The position numbers were made by a program, and so were the translations under genes. Below, one piece after another: positions 51,704 through 60,845 of a DNA stretch of 64,000 nt. The DNA is from Ignavibacteria bacterium. GTDB taxonomy: Bacteria; Bacteroidota; Ignavibacteria; Tepidaquicellales; Tepidaquicellaceae. Positions within the stretch are counted from its first letter, which is position 1, and every line of letters begins with the position of its first letter. The notes below the pieces were generated by a model. It was not told where the DNA came from. It saw only the letters and a program-made list of their open reading frames with translations, and ran no database searches. The DNA is taken from contig DATAJP010000003.1 of assembly GCA_036262055.1 (NCBI GenBank), forward strand, positions 977,001-1,041,000, written 5' to 3'.

Positions 51704-51732
51704 AAAAAAAGCCGCTTAAAAAGCGGCTTTTT
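51704..51732. terminator. terminator after tRNA-Glu
   Basis: AAAAAGCCGCTT / AAGCGGCTTTTT with AAA loop, symmetric, so it may serve the convergent DUF4256 gene too. Confidence 0.88.
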
Positions 51733-51760
51733 TGTTATATTTCAATATTTATTGTTCAGA

Positions 51761-52327
51761 TTAAACCTTCAGTGAACCACGAAATCCTCTGGCTGCATAA
51801 TAAGAAGAGGCACCATTATGATACACAAAAACTGTGTCATATCGCCGGTCACCAAAGATTGCGCCTCCAAGCTTTCTGATATCGGAAGGTGTTTTCAGCC
51901 AGCTCGACGTCTTCGTATCGAAATTTCCAAGTTCCTGCAGTTCTCTGTATTGTTCTTCCGTTAAAATCTCAATACCCATAGAACCTGCCATATCAATTGC
52001 GTTATTTTCCGGTTTGAATTCTTTTCTTGAGTCAAGCGCCTCACGGTCATAGCAAATACTTCTGCGACCTTTAGGACTTTCCGCCGAACAATCGTAAAAA
52101 ATATATTCATCTTTCTTTTTATCATAGCCGACAACATCCGGTTCACCTCCTGTATTTTCCATTTCGTTGAGCGACCAAAGCTTTTCAGTCTTGGCTTCCA
52201 GTTTAGTTTGTACTTTATTCCACTCAACACCTTTATGACGCTTCATGTTTTCCTCAAAACGGGTTTTCAATGTTCTGAGTAACTGTTTACTTTGCTCTGA
52301 TGATAACTTCTTTTTGCTGCTGCTCAT
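51761..52327 (-). CDS. DUF4256 protein
   Basis: 188 residues, no signal peptide. The family features KSLDEEQ-like helix LSSEQSKQLLRTLKTRFEEN, RHKGVEWNKVQTKLEA, EMENTGGEPDVVGYDKK, and the conserved YIFYDCSAESPKGRRSICYD are all present, as is the C-terminal DRRYDTVFVYHNGASSYYAARGFRG. DUF4256 proteins are widespread and of unknown function. The cysteine in YDCSAESPKGRRS could be functional. It is alone, with the terminator of tRNA-Glu on its 3' side. Confidence 0.88.
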   Translation of the reverse strand: MSSSKKKLSSEQSKQLLRTLKTRFEENMKRHKGVEWNKVQTKLEAKTEKLWSLNEMENTGGEPDVVGYDKKKDEYIFYDCSAESPKGRRSICYDREALDSRKEFKPENNAIDMAGSMGIEILTEEQYRELQELGNFDTKTSSWLKTPSDIRKLGGAIFGDRRYDTVFVYHNGASSYYAARGFRGSLKV

Positions 52328-52372
52328 ACTTTATACCTGCATCTTTATTATTAATGATGTTTATGTATGAAA

Positions 52373-52945
52373 TTATTTTATTCCAATCGTTAAATTATAC
52401 TGCCCTTCCCACGGGTCGCCTGCCATTTGGTTCTCACTTAAGATAAGTTTCCAGTTACCGGCTTCGTTTAGGTCATATGTCATCTGATTTCCAAACGGAC
52501 CGTCTGAATTTCCTGATGGGCTTATGATTTGCCCAATTCTTATGTTGCCGTTTGAAGGAACAGGAACTACTGAAGCAGTAAGCTTTTGGCCTTTTGAAAC
52601 TTCAAACACATATGCAATCTGTTCGCCGAAACCTTTTATTGTTCCGTTCAGTGTTACCTGAGTTGAACCAACCGGAAATTTTACGATTATTGCTCCGCTT
52701 TGGTCTCTGCCTGAACTTGTGTTTGTCTGCTGTTGAGTATTTTGCGTTGCGGTTTTTTCTTCCGTTGCCTTGCCGTCTGTTGAAGAAGGAGGTGTTTGTG
52801 TATTTTGCTGGGTATTATACTGCTGGCTCGTTTGGTTAGTTGAGTTATTCGTAGTGTTGCTGCCTGTGTTTTGGCTGTCGCTTGATTTTCCGCAGCCCCA
52901 AGATATAAATATAACTAATGCGAATGAAACAAGTTGTTTTTTCAT
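52373..52945 (-). CDS. lipoprotein with Asn/Gln/Thr-rich linker and PPC-like domain
   Basis: 190 residues with a lipobox (ISWGC, Cys18). Residues 22-78 are a low-complexity linker of Asn, Thr, Ser and Gln (TNNSTNQTSQQYNTQQ). The globular domain (about 85-190: IIVKFPVGSTQVTLNGTI, YVFEVSKGQKLTASVVP, GPFGNQMTYDLNEAGNWKLILS and YNLTIGIK) has the strand pattern of bacterial pre-peptidase C-terminal (PPC-like) domains. The domain may bind calcium or carbohydrate, but no ligand is proven. Located 46 bases upstream of the DUF4256 start, on the same strand. Confidence 0.7.
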   Translation of the reverse strand: MKKQLVSFALVIFISWGCGKSSDSQNTGSNTTNNSTNQTSQQYNTQQNTQTPPSSTDGKATEEKTATQNTQQQTNTSSGRDQSGAIIVKFPVGSTQVTLNGTIKGFGEQIAYVFEVSKGQKLTASVVPVPSNGNIRIGQIISPSGNSDGPFGNQMTYDLNEAGNWKLILSENQMAGDPWEGQYNLTIGIK

Positions 52946-53084
52946 TGAAATGTTTTTTGATTTATCGATAAACTATGTAATCTTAACGATACAATAAATA
53001 GAAAATTAACGGATTAAGGTGTTGTTAATTTAATTTAATATTATTACAATAGTGTCTCACATAAAATAAACTACAGGGGGCTAT

Positions 53085-55238
53085 ATGAAATTAGCTGTTA
53101 CCTTACTTGGTATTTTATCTGTTTTTATTTTTGTAAACCTTTCCGAAGCGCAATATTATTACAACAGAGCATTCAGTCTTCCCGGCGGAGCAGGAAATTA
53201 TGTAGCTGCAGATCCCGGAGCAAACCTAAGTATCACCGGAAGCTTCACTCTTGAGTGCTGGGTGAGACCCACCAACATTTCATCTCCTGCGAACCAGATA
53301 CTTTTTCAGAAAAGATTAGGTTCAGGTCAGACAGGATATGGAATTTATGCTGCAACAGGCGGAAGACCAGCCGTCAGAACAAATCAAACAACTCGTTTAA
53401 CGGCACCCGACAGCATTAAGAATAACGTCTGGAATCACGTGGCAGCTACTTATGATGCAAGTACAGGAACATTTGTTATCTATTTAAACGGTGTCCAAAG
53501 TGCAACCGTAACAGTTGCAAATGCTACTCCGGCTGCCGATACGGATTCATTAAGAATCGGTGCAGGTTTTAACGCCGTATATGCCGGACTTATGGATGAA
53601 ATCAGAATCTGGAATGTTGTAAGAACCCAATCTGAAATTGTGCAGACAATGCGCATACCTCTTGGTGTAACAGGCGGTCTTTATCCCGGTTTGGTTGTAG
53701 TGTACCGGGCAAATACTGTCACCGGAGGAAGCGGCATTGAACCCATAAACGGTTATACTGCTCATCTCAGAGGTGGCTGTACATTTGCAGATATTGGAAG
53801 CAATCCCGGAAGCCCGATGGCATTTAATACTGCAATAATCGGTGATGCCACTGACGGAAGTTATATTGCTATACCTAATTCTTCAGCAACTTCACCAACA
53901 ACTGCGATGACACTTGAAGCCTGGGTATATCATAACAATGCATCTACTCAAGTCATATTTGCAAAGGGTTCGACAAATTATCCTTACAGGATGGTAAAAA
54001 GTATCGGCAACAGTTTTAGAGTGTTCATAAATGGTACAGCGGCTGGTTCAGGCAACTTCGGAGGAATTATTCCAAACAACAAATGGACACACCTTGCTTT
54101 TACATATGACGGCGGAACAAGTACCTTCGCTTATTATATGAACGGAATACAAACCCTGACCGGAACTCAGGCATTTACAATTCCGACTAATTCTGATTCT
54201 GTTACTATCGCCGGAGGAACTAATTTGGTTGAGTTTAACGGACTGATTGATGAAGTTAGGATTGCAAATTATGTAAAAACTCCTTTGCAGATTGCAAAAG
54301 GAATGTTTGTATCTATTGACAGCAATAATGAACCGAATCCCGCGGGCTCAAATCTTGCATTTAATTTTGACGGAACACTTCAAAGTTACGCAGACACAAT
54401 TACAGGCAGTGCCGTATTTGTCGGAGCAGGAAAAAGATTTACTAACGTAAATAATCCTGTTGAACCTCCAACTCCGTTGAACAGATTTGATGCTGCAAAT
54501 TTTGCTGATGGGTTCAGTATGCGTTATGCTGACTTATCTTTTGGTGCAGCTCCTACTTCGGCAACGGATTCTGTTTTTTTCCCTAATAGCTCGGTAATTT
54601 CCGACATAAATGTTTTTGTTGGAGTCGAACATGCATTTGGAAATGATGTTTCAGTCAGCTTAAAAAATCCTTCCGGCAACACAACCGTTGTTCTTTATCC
54701 CGGAAGCGCCATTGATGCAGGAATGAACATGATTACAATATTTGACGACCAGGCAGACAGTTCCATTACCGCTACTACAAGAGCTCCGTTTAGTCCAAAA
54801 GTAAAACCATCAAATCCTCTTTCTGCTTTTAACGGACAGAATACTTCCGGATGGTGGAAACTGACAGTTACAGATATAAATCCCGGAGCTAATGATGGTA
54901 GATTAGCCGGCTGGGGAATTCAATTTAATAACCAAACTCTTGTTGGTGTTGAAAATAATTACACAGGCGTTGCGGATAAATTCTCGCTTTCACAGAATTA
55001 TCCTAACCCGTTTAACCCATCAACGACAATTAGGTACAGTCTCGCAAAAGATGTTAATGTAAAGATTTTATTATTTGATATTCTTGGAAGAGAAATTCAA
55101 ACATTAACAAATGAATTCCAGAGAGCAGGTTCTTATGAATTATTATTTAACGCAAAGTCACTCGCAAGCGGAACATATTTCTATAAGATTCTCGCAGGTG
55201 ATTTTGTTGAAACAAAGAAAATGCTACTGATAAAATAA
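53085..55238 (+). CDS. secreted protein with two LamG domains, P domain and type IX sorting domain
   Basis: 717 residues from an ATG preceded by AGGGGGC. Signal peptide ends SEAQ. Two concanavalin-like LamG domains (residues about 40-200: GSFTLECWVRP, NVWNHVAATYDAST, GLMDEIRIWNVV; and about 265-420: MTLEAWVYHNN, KWTHLAFTYDGG, GLIDEVRIANYV) are followed by a subtilisin-type P domain (about 510-620: SSVISDINVFVGVEHAFGNDVSVSLKNPSG, GWWKLTVTDI) and the C-terminal sorting domain (NYPNPFNPSTTIRY, GTYFYKI, KKMLLIK). It likely binds sugars or surfaces outside the cell; no catalytic domain is present. Confidence 0.9.
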   Translation: MKLAVTLLGILSVFIFVNLSEAQYYYNRAFSLPGGAGNYVAADPGANLSITGSFTLECWVRPTNISSPANQILFQKRLGSGQTGYGIYAATGGRPAVRTNQTTRLTAPDSIKNNVWNHVAATYDASTGTFVIYLNGVQSATVTVANATPAADTDSLRIGAGFNAVYAGLMDEIRIWNVVRTQSEIVQTMRIPLGVTGGLYPGLVVVYRANTVTGGSGIEPINGYTAHLRGGCTFADIGSNPGSPMAFNTAIIGDATDGSYIAIPNSSATSPTTAMTLEAWVYHNNASTQVIFAKGSTNYPYRMVKSIGNSFRVFINGTAAGSGNFGGIIPNNKWTHLAFTYDGGTSTFAYYMNGIQTLTGTQAFTIPTNSDSVTIAGGTNLVEFNGLIDEVRIANYVKTPLQIAKGMFVSIDSNNEPNPAGSNLAFNFDGTLQSYADTITGSAVFVGAGKRFTNVNNPVEPPTPLNRFDAANFADGFSMRYADLSFGAAPTSATDSVFFPNSSVISDINVFVGVEHAFGNDVSVSLKNPSGNTTVVLYPGSAIDAGMNMITIFDDQADSSITATTRAPFSPKVKPSNPLSAFNGQNTSGWWKLTVTDINPGANDGRLAGWGIQFNNQTLVGVENNYTGVADKFSLSQNYPNPFNPSTTIRYSLAKDVNVKILLFDILGREIQTLTNEFQRAGSYELLFNAKSLASGTYFYKILAGDFVETKKMLLIK

Positions 55239-55264
55239 ATTAAAATTTGTAATATGACGTTTTC

Positions 55265-55289
55265 CAAACGGGGCTTCAAGCCCCGTTTG
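55265..55289 (+). terminator. terminator of the LamG/P-domain gene
   Basis: CAAACGGGGC / GCCCCGTTTG, 10-base stem with TTCAA loop, followed by TGTTTTT. Confidence 0.8.
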
Positions 55290-55357
55290 TGTTTTTGCAC
55301 CAAATTCTCCCCTCAAAATTAAATTCCATATTCGGTATCTTTGTTTTTACGATATAT

Positions 55358-56788
55358 ATGGACATAGAAAAATATTTAATTAAAAATGTATTTGTTTCGT
55401 CTGACAAGGTCATCGACATTGTGAATCCATATACAAATGAGGTAGCCAAGAAAGTATTTAAATCCCCTGAAAAAGATGTAGATACAGCGCTTGATTATCT
55501 GACCGAAGTTCAGAAAAAATATAAAAACGTTCCTACATATATAAAATCGGAACTACTTCAAAAAGTATCCGATAAAATTAAGCAAAGAAAAGATGAACTT
55601 GCGTATTTGATTACTCTTGAAACAGGTAAGCCGATTAAGTTTTCTAAAATCGAAGTTGAAAGAGCAATTCTGACTTTCCGTCTTGGCAGCGAATTGTGCA
55701 TGCAAACCGAAGGTGAAATTTTAAATCTTGATTTATTAAAAGGTTCGGAAAATAAAATCGGATTAGTTCGGAGATTTCCGCTCGGAGTTATACTTGCAAT
55801 TACTCCGTGGAACTTCCCTATCAATCTCGTTGCGCATAAATTATCACCTGCACTTGCATCGGGCAATGTTGTTTTACTAAAACCTGCATCTGTAAGCTTA
55901 ACCTGCGGAATAAAAGTCGGTGAATTAATTCACGAAGCATCAAAAGAAGTCGGACTGGATTTTTGTCCGGTGAATGTTGTTACTTCATCAGGCAGTGAAA
56001 TCGATAAATTTCTTGCTGATAAGCGAGTGAAGATGATCAGCTTCACAGGAAGTTCGGATGTCGGTTGGAACATAAGAAAAAAAGTTGTTTACCAAAAAGT
56101 GTCTCTCGAGCTTGGCGGTAACGCGGGAGTCATTGTAAATGAAGATGCTGATATTGAAACTGCTGTAAAGAAAATTTCAATAGGCGGATTTGCACAGGCA
56201 GGACAAAGCTGTATATCAGTCCAGAGAATTTTTGTTCATAAAAATATTTATGATAAGTTTTCAGAAGCATTCCTGAATGAAGCTAAGAATATAAAATACG
56301 GTAACCCTTTTGAAGAAGATACAATTGTCGGTCCGATGATTACCGAGAAAGAAGCCGAGCGAATCGAGGAATGGATTCACGAAGCAGAAGAAGAAAATGG
56401 GAAAGTTTTAATTGGGGGCGAGCGAAAAGGAGCAATTCTTGAACCAACTGTGATGACAAACGTGGACATAAAAAGCAAAGTAAATACAAAGGAAGCGTTT
56501 GCTCCGTTTGTAACTTTGAATAAGTTTGATGATTTTAAGCAGGCAGTCCGCATGGTGGATGATTCGGAATATGGCTTACAAGCAGGAGTTTTTACAAATA
56601 ACATGAATAATGCTTTTTACGCTTATAATAATATTGATGTTGGCGGAGTTGTGATTAATGACGTTCCGACTTATCGCATGGATTCAATGCCTTATGGCGG
56701 CGTGAAGCTCTCAGGCAACTCACGCGAGGGTGTGAAATATGCAATGGAAGAAATGACAGAGCTTAGGGTGATGGTAGTTCAGAATTAA
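55358..56788 (+). CDS. NAD(P)-dependent aldehyde dehydrogenase
   Basis: 476 residues from the ATG at 55358 (MDIEKYLIKN); an in-frame upstream extension is not protein-like. NAD motif ITPWNFPINLVAHKL, catalytic Glu in LELGGNAG and catalytic Cys in AQAGQSCISVQRIF, with the C-terminal PYGGVKLSGNSREG. Sequence order fits the lactaldehyde/succinate-semialdehyde/GapN branch, and many members act on non-phosphorylated glyceraldehyde or lactaldehyde. Terminator before it and a short 12-base gap to the next gene suggest an operon with the GDP-fucose-synthase-like gene. Confidence 0.9.
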   Translation: MDIEKYLIKNVFVSSDKVIDIVNPYTNEVAKKVFKSPEKDVDTALDYLTEVQKKYKNVPTYIKSELLQKVSDKIKQRKDELAYLITLETGKPIKFSKIEVERAILTFRLGSELCMQTEGEILNLDLLKGSENKIGLVRRFPLGVILAITPWNFPINLVAHKLSPALASGNVVLLKPASVSLTCGIKVGELIHEASKEVGLDFCPVNVVTSSGSEIDKFLADKRVKMISFTGSSDVGWNIRKKVVYQKVSLELGGNAGVIVNEDADIETAVKKISIGGFAQAGQSCISVQRIFVHKNIYDKFSEAFLNEAKNIKYGNPFEEDTIVGPMITEKEAERIEEWIHEAEEENGKVLIGGERKGAILEPTVMTNVDIKSKVNTKEAFAPFVTLNKFDDFKQAVRMVDDSEYGLQAGVFTNNMNNAFYAYNNIDVGGVVINDVPTYRMDSMPYGGVKLSGNSREGVKYAMEEMTELRVMVVQN

Positions 56789-56800
56789 TTCTTAATTTAT

Positions 56801-57736
56801 ATGAATAAAAATAGCAAAATAAGTGTGTTAGGCGCAACAGGAATGCTTGGTGGTGCGATTGCACGTCAGCTTGAAAATAAAAATTTCACAAACGTTCAGA
56901 AAGTTTCAAGAAGCAAAGGTGTAAATTTTTTGAGCAAGGAAGAAGTTGATAATTACTTCAAAAATGAAAAACCTGAATTTGCTTTTATGGTTGCGGGCAA
57001 GGTTGGAGGCATTCTTGCCAACAATACTTATCAGGCAGATTTTTTATATGAAAATGCTGTAATGATTTTAAACGTTCTTGAATCTATAAAAATTTATTCT
57101 CCGAAAACAAAAATTTTATATACGGGTTCGACCTGCATTTACCCGAAAGAAAATCCTCAGCCCATAAACGAAAATCGTTTTATGATGGGACCGCTTGAAG
57201 AGACAAACAAAGGTTACGCGGTTGCAAAAGGAATGGGAGTTGTTGCGGGACAGCTTTACAGGAAACAATACGGAATGAATTTTATTTCTGCAATGCCGAC
57301 AAATTTATACGGACTTGGTGATAATTATGACTTGCAGAACAGCCACTTTATTGCCGCAATGATAATTAAGTTTATAAATAACAAGAAAGACGGAACACCG
57401 CTCGTATTTTGGGGAACCGGAAAACCGCGCAGAGAAGCGCTTTATGCAGATGACTGCGCCGACGCATGCATTTATCTTATGCAGAATTACGATGGTGAAG
57501 ACATTGTGAATATCGGAACCGGTTTTGACAACTCAATAAAAGAGTATGTCGAAATCGGGAAAAAAGTTTTTGATTACAAAGGCGATATTGAATGGGATAC
57601 TTCAAAGCCTGACGGTATGTATGAGAAGCGCACGGATATTTCAAAATTGCTTTCGATAATGCCTGACTACAAGCCGCGTTCTTTTGAAGAAGGATTGCGT
57701 GAAGTTTTAAAAACAGATTTTGATTATAAATTTTAA
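56801..57736 (+). CDS. fcl: GDP-L-fucose synthase-like epimerase/reductase
   Basis: 311 residues. Extended SDR: ILGATGMLGGAIARQLE-like glycine-rich motif, TGSTCIYPKENPQPINENRFMMGPLE (the SSCIYPK motif), and catalytic Tyr-Lys in GYAVAKGMG, followed by MNFISAMPTNLYGLGDNYDLQNSH. These are signature elements of Fcl/WcaG, which turns GDP-4-keto-6-deoxymannose into GDP-fucose. The GMD partner is not seen in this window. The substitution of S-S-C by G-S-T-C is minor. Likely in an operon with the aldehyde dehydrogenase and glycyl-tRNA synthetase. Confidence 0.85.
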   Translation: MNKNSKISVLGATGMLGGAIARQLENKNFTNVQKVSRSKGVNFLSKEEVDNYFKNEKPEFAFMVAGKVGGILANNTYQADFLYENAVMILNVLESIKIYSPKTKILYTGSTCIYPKENPQPINENRFMMGPLEETNKGYAVAKGMGVVAGQLYRKQYGMNFISAMPTNLYGLGDNYDLQNSHFIAAMIIKFINNKKDGTPLVFWGTGKPRREALYADDCADACIYLMQNYDGEDIVNIGTGFDNSIKEYVEIGKKVFDYKGDIEWDTSKPDGMYEKRTDISKLLSIMPDYKPRSFEEGLREVLKTDFDYKF

Positions 57737-57756
57737 ATAAGAACAATTAATAAGAT

Positions 57757-59223
57757 TTGAAACAACAGAAAAACGATACAACAGAAAAGATAGTTTCACT
57801 TTCAAAACGCAGAGGATTTGTTTTTCAATCTTCGGAAATTTACGGAGGACTCAACGGATGTTATGACTACGGTCCGCTTGGTGTTGAGCTTTTACGCAAC
57901 ATTAAAGAAGCCTGGTGGCGTGAGATGACTCTGCGAAGCGATGTCGAAGGAATAGATGCATCGATTTTGATGCATCCCAAAGTCTGGGAAGCATCGGGAC
58001 ACGTCGAGAATTTTTCCGACCCGATGATTGACTGTAAAAACTGCAAGTCGAGGTTTCGTGTTGACCATCTTTATGAAACTTTATCTCAAAAAGTTCAAAC
58101 AGCAATATATGAAACTTTCGTTAAGAATTCTGCAACTACGATAGAAGAATTTGAATCAAAAATTGATGAAGCTACAATTAAGTATTTAAAAGAAAATCCT
58201 GATACACCTTGTCCAAGCTGCGGAGCCAAAGGGACTTTTACCGAAGCCCGGAGCTTCAACCTCATGTTCAAAACATATATTGGTCCGCTTGAGGAATCTT
58301 CTAATGCAGTTTATTTGCGTCCTGAAACTGCGCAAGGGATTTACGTTAATTTCAATAATGTCCGTGAATCATCACGTCAGAAATTGCCGTTCGGTATTGC
58401 GCAAATCGGCAAGGCATTCAGAAACGAAATCAACACAAAGAATTTTCTTTTCAGAACGCGCGAGTTCGAGCAGATGGAAATGCAGTTTTTCGTAAAACCC
58501 GGTGAAGATAATAAATGGTTTGAATACTGGAAAGAACAAAGAGTTAACTGGTTTGAAAAATATGGGATGAAAAAGGAAAAACTGAAATTCCATGAACACG
58601 AAAAGCTCGCGCACTATGCAAAAGCTGCTTTCGATATTGAATTTGAATTTCCATTCGGGTGGGGTGAAATTGAAGGTATTCATAACAGAACCGATTTTGA
58701 CTTAAAACGACATTCTGAATTTTCAGGAAAGAAAATCGAATATTTCGACGACCAGACAAAAGAAAGATTCATTCCATATGTAATCGAAACATCCGCAGGT
58801 GCATCCCGAAGCTTTTTTGCATTTTTATGCAACGGATATAATGAAGAAGAAGTTAAGAAAGAAAACTCGGACGGAAGTTCATCATCCGAAACAAGAACTG
58901 TATTACGTTTTCATCCTGCGCTTGCACCGATTAAAGCGGCTGTCTTTCCTCTCGTTAACCGTGACGGAATGCCTGAAATTGCAAACGCAATAACAAGTGA
59001 ACTGAAAAAATCTTTTAAAGTTTTTTATGATGAGTCAGGAGCAGTTGGAAGAAGATATAGAAGACAGGATGAATGCGGAACGCCTTATTGTATAACAGTT
59101 GACTCACAGACAATCGAAGACGGAACCGTTACAGTTCGCGAGCGCGACTCAATGCAGCAGGAAAGAATTAACAAAGATAATTTATATTCTTACATTTCCG
59201 ACAAAATAAAATTTAACTTTTAA
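57757..59223 (+). CDS. glyQS: glycyl-tRNA synthetase, dimeric (alpha2) type
   Basis: 488 residues from a TTG start (MKQQKNDTTEKIVSL), standard length for the alpha2 enzyme. The class II motifs are seen in GGLNGCYDYGPLG, in motif 2 FRNEINTKNFLFRTREFEQMEM and in motif 3 ETSAGASRSFFAFL. Two CxxC pairs (DCKNCKSRF and PCPSCGAKG) suggest a structural zinc. It charges tRNA-Gly in the cytoplasm. Next gene starts 12 bases after it, so the SemiSWEET may be cotranscribed. Confidence 0.95.
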   Translation: MKQQKNDTTEKIVSLSKRRGFVFQSSEIYGGLNGCYDYGPLGVELLRNIKEAWWREMTLRSDVEGIDASILMHPKVWEASGHVENFSDPMIDCKNCKSRFRVDHLYETLSQKVQTAIYETFVKNSATTIEEFESKIDEATIKYLKENPDTPCPSCGAKGTFTEARSFNLMFKTYIGPLEESSNAVYLRPETAQGIYVNFNNVRESSRQKLPFGIAQIGKAFRNEINTKNFLFRTREFEQMEMQFFVKPGEDNKWFEYWKEQRVNWFEKYGMKKEKLKFHEHEKLAHYAKAAFDIEFEFPFGWGEIEGIHNRTDFDLKRHSEFSGKKIEYFDDQTKERFIPYVIETSAGASRSFFAFLCNGYNEEEVKKENSDGSSSSETRTVLRFHPALAPIKAAVFPLVNRDGMPEIANAITSELKKSFKVFYDESGAVGRRYRRQDECGTPYCITVDSQTIEDGTVTVRERDSMQQERINKDNLYSYISDKIKFNF

Positions 59224-59235
59224 CATCTTAACATT

Positions 59236-59496
59236 TTGGAGATAAACATTATTACTATCATCGGCTTGTTTGCTGCCGCATGCACGACTTTTGCATATCT
59301 GCCCCAGTCAATAAAAACAATAAGGACACGCCACACAAAAGACTTGTCCTTATTTACATTAATACTCCTGGAATTCGGAATTGTAAGCTGGTTGATTTAC
59401 GGCATAGGCGACAACGACATTCCTGTTATCGCCGCCAATACCATTTCACTTCTTTTTATCTCCGTCATTTTGATTTTTAAGATAAGGTATAAGTGA
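59236..59496 (+). CDS. SemiSWEET sugar transporter
   Basis: 86 residues from a TTG start. Three transmembrane helices with the PQ-loop/MtN3 pattern: FAYLPQSIKTIRTRHTKDLSL (the T-x-x-K-D/S-x-S-L motif) and the third helix VIAANTISLLFISVILIF. SemiSWEETs dimerise into a six-helix sugar uniporter (sucrose, glucose). An Asn/Trp binding-site pair is plausible (Trp near SWLIYG and Asn in AANTIS). It follows glyQS closely. Confidence 0.9.
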   Translation: MEINIITIIGLFAAACTTFAYLPQSIKTIRTRHTKDLSLFTLILLEFGIVSWLIYGIGDNDIPVIAANTISLLFISVILIFKIRYK

Positions 59497-59505
59497 TATT
59501 AGATT

Positions 59506-59584
59506 GTGTCATTCTGAGCGAAGCGAAGAATCCCCTTATTTTCAAGAATTGAGATTCTTCGTCGCTATGCTCCTCAGAATGACA
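59506..59584. repeat. dispersed palindrome GTGTCATTCTGAGCGAAG type
   Basis: Same inner sequence as the MITE core at 51444-51519 (GTGTCATxCTGAxCGAAG and GATTCTTCG..AGAATGACA), but without the 17-base terminal repeats. It lies between the SemiSWEET stop and the haem-motif barrel stop. The right arm has two short insertions. Confidence 0.75.
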
Positions 59585-59593
59585 AGAAAGGTG

Positions 59594-60742
59594 TTAATAA
59601 TAAAAATGAAAATTCCATTGAAACTCGTTTGCTTTCTGGTCGGGAAGCAGAGTTTCATCATCTACAAAACGCACCATGCCCTCCATCTCTAAGCCATAAA
59701 ACGGAAATATGGCAACTCCACCGCTGATTCTTTGAACTGTTACATTCGGCAGGTTTATATCACGATTGAATCTTTCATATTGTCCGCGCAGCTCGATTCC
59801 TTTTACAATTCTTGCATTAAGCTCTCCATAATAAAAATCGCTTTCGGTTGTAACGCCAAGCACTCTGTTTTCAAGACGGTCAAACTCGCCAAGAAGTGCC
59901 ACTCGTTGTTTGATGCCCAGTTTGAAAAATCCTCCCCACGCGCGCCGGTTATCATCTATGTGCTGATTCGTCACCGGGTCTCGCGAAACAAAAGGATTAT
60001 TAAAAAACGATGCTCCTAAATTGAAATAAATATCAGCTTCATCAAACCTAAATGTGTAATCCGTATAAGCCACAAACATTTTTTTGGGGTCACGATCAAA
60101 AAATTCAGTGTTAAGTCCGTTGAATATTCCGACATTAAGATTAAAATCACCGGGAGAAATCCCTGCTTCAAGTCCCGCATCTGCCGCATACGGAGTATTA
60201 AGCAGAACAAGCCGCTGATACACACGGTGTTCAACAAGCTTTATCCCATAGTTCGGAGTAAATCTACCTGCTTTAAAATATGAATTCCACGGAAGTTTTT
60301 TTACAAGCCCGAAGATTTCCGATTTTGTATCGATGCGCGGGATATCGATGCCAATACCGATGTATGCTGCAAGATATTCATTGATATTAACATTTGTATA
60401 AAAATCTCCCTGCATTAATAAAAATGTGTTGAGATTTGCCTGTGAAGGAATCTGATTATCAACCTGTGCAATGCGTATATCACCGCCGATTGAAATGTCT
60501 TCAGTAATTTTCGGAGAAAATTCCATTTTCTCTGAAATTTTTCTGAATAGTTCCATATTCAGTTCTTCCTTCCCGTATTTTGTGCCGTAGTTATTACGCA
60601 TAACTCCCCCGGTAGGATTTACGTGACAGTCTACGCATTTATCACCCGTGTAAGCTGAGAATCTCGGATAAGAGTATAAAATTGACGTGGATATAAATAA
60701 AAGAAAGGTGAGAAAGAAAAAGAGATGAAGTAGTTTTTTCAT
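59594..60742 (-). CDS. outer-membrane barrel with a c-type haem motif
   Basis: 382 residues with a signal peptide (SILYSYPRF). One CXXCH motif, CVDCH at residues 36-40 in GDKCVDCHVNPTGG, then R-N-x-Y-G, is followed by about 330 residues of alternating strands (GDIRIAQVDNQIP, AAYIGIGIDIPR, LPWNSYFKAGRFTPNYG, RRAWGGFFKLGIKQRVALLG) ending in FQWNFHFYY. The CVDCHVNPTGG motif is a common N-terminal haem site in porin-like proteins of metal- or sulfur-respiring bacteria. A role in electron transfer across the outer membrane is possible but not proven. Last residue Y-Y fits barrel assembly. Ends at the dispersed palindrome. Confidence 0.82.
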   Translation of the reverse strand: MKKLLHLFFFLTFLLFISTSILYSYPRFSAYTGDKCVDCHVNPTGGVMRNNYGTKYGKEELNMELFRKISEKMEFSPKITEDISIGGDIRIAQVDNQIPSQANLNTFLLMQGDFYTNVNINEYLAAYIGIGIDIPRIDTKSEIFGLVKKLPWNSYFKAGRFTPNYGIKLVEHRVYQRLVLLNTPYAADAGLEAGISPGDFNLNVGIFNGLNTEFFDRDPKKMFVAYTDYTFRFDEADIYFNLGASFFNNPFVSRDPVTNQHIDDNRRAWGGFFKLGIKQRVALLGEFDRLENRVLGVTTESDFYYGELNARIVKGIELRGQYERFNRDINLPNVTVQRISGGVAIFPFYGLEMEGMVRFVDDETLLPDQKANEFQWNFHFYY

Positions 60743-60773
60743 TTTTTTAATTTTATTTAAAATAAAAAATCTT

Positions 60774-60795
60774 AAGGGGAGTTTAAACTCCCCTT
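60774..60795 (-). terminator. terminator after the lipoprotein gene at 60846
   Basis: Perfect palindrome AAGGGGAGTTTAAACTCCCCTT; on the minus strand it is followed by AAGATTTTTTATTTT. Confidence 0.85.
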
Positions 60796-60845
60796 CTTCA
60801 TCCCCGGACTTATAAAGAACTTATGTTATATATTTATCTAAATCT

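Noticed and set aside
59504-59692. Plus-strand reading frame across the dispersed palindrome
   Set aside because: It translates repeat sequence and the antisense of the barrel gene; no coding signature.
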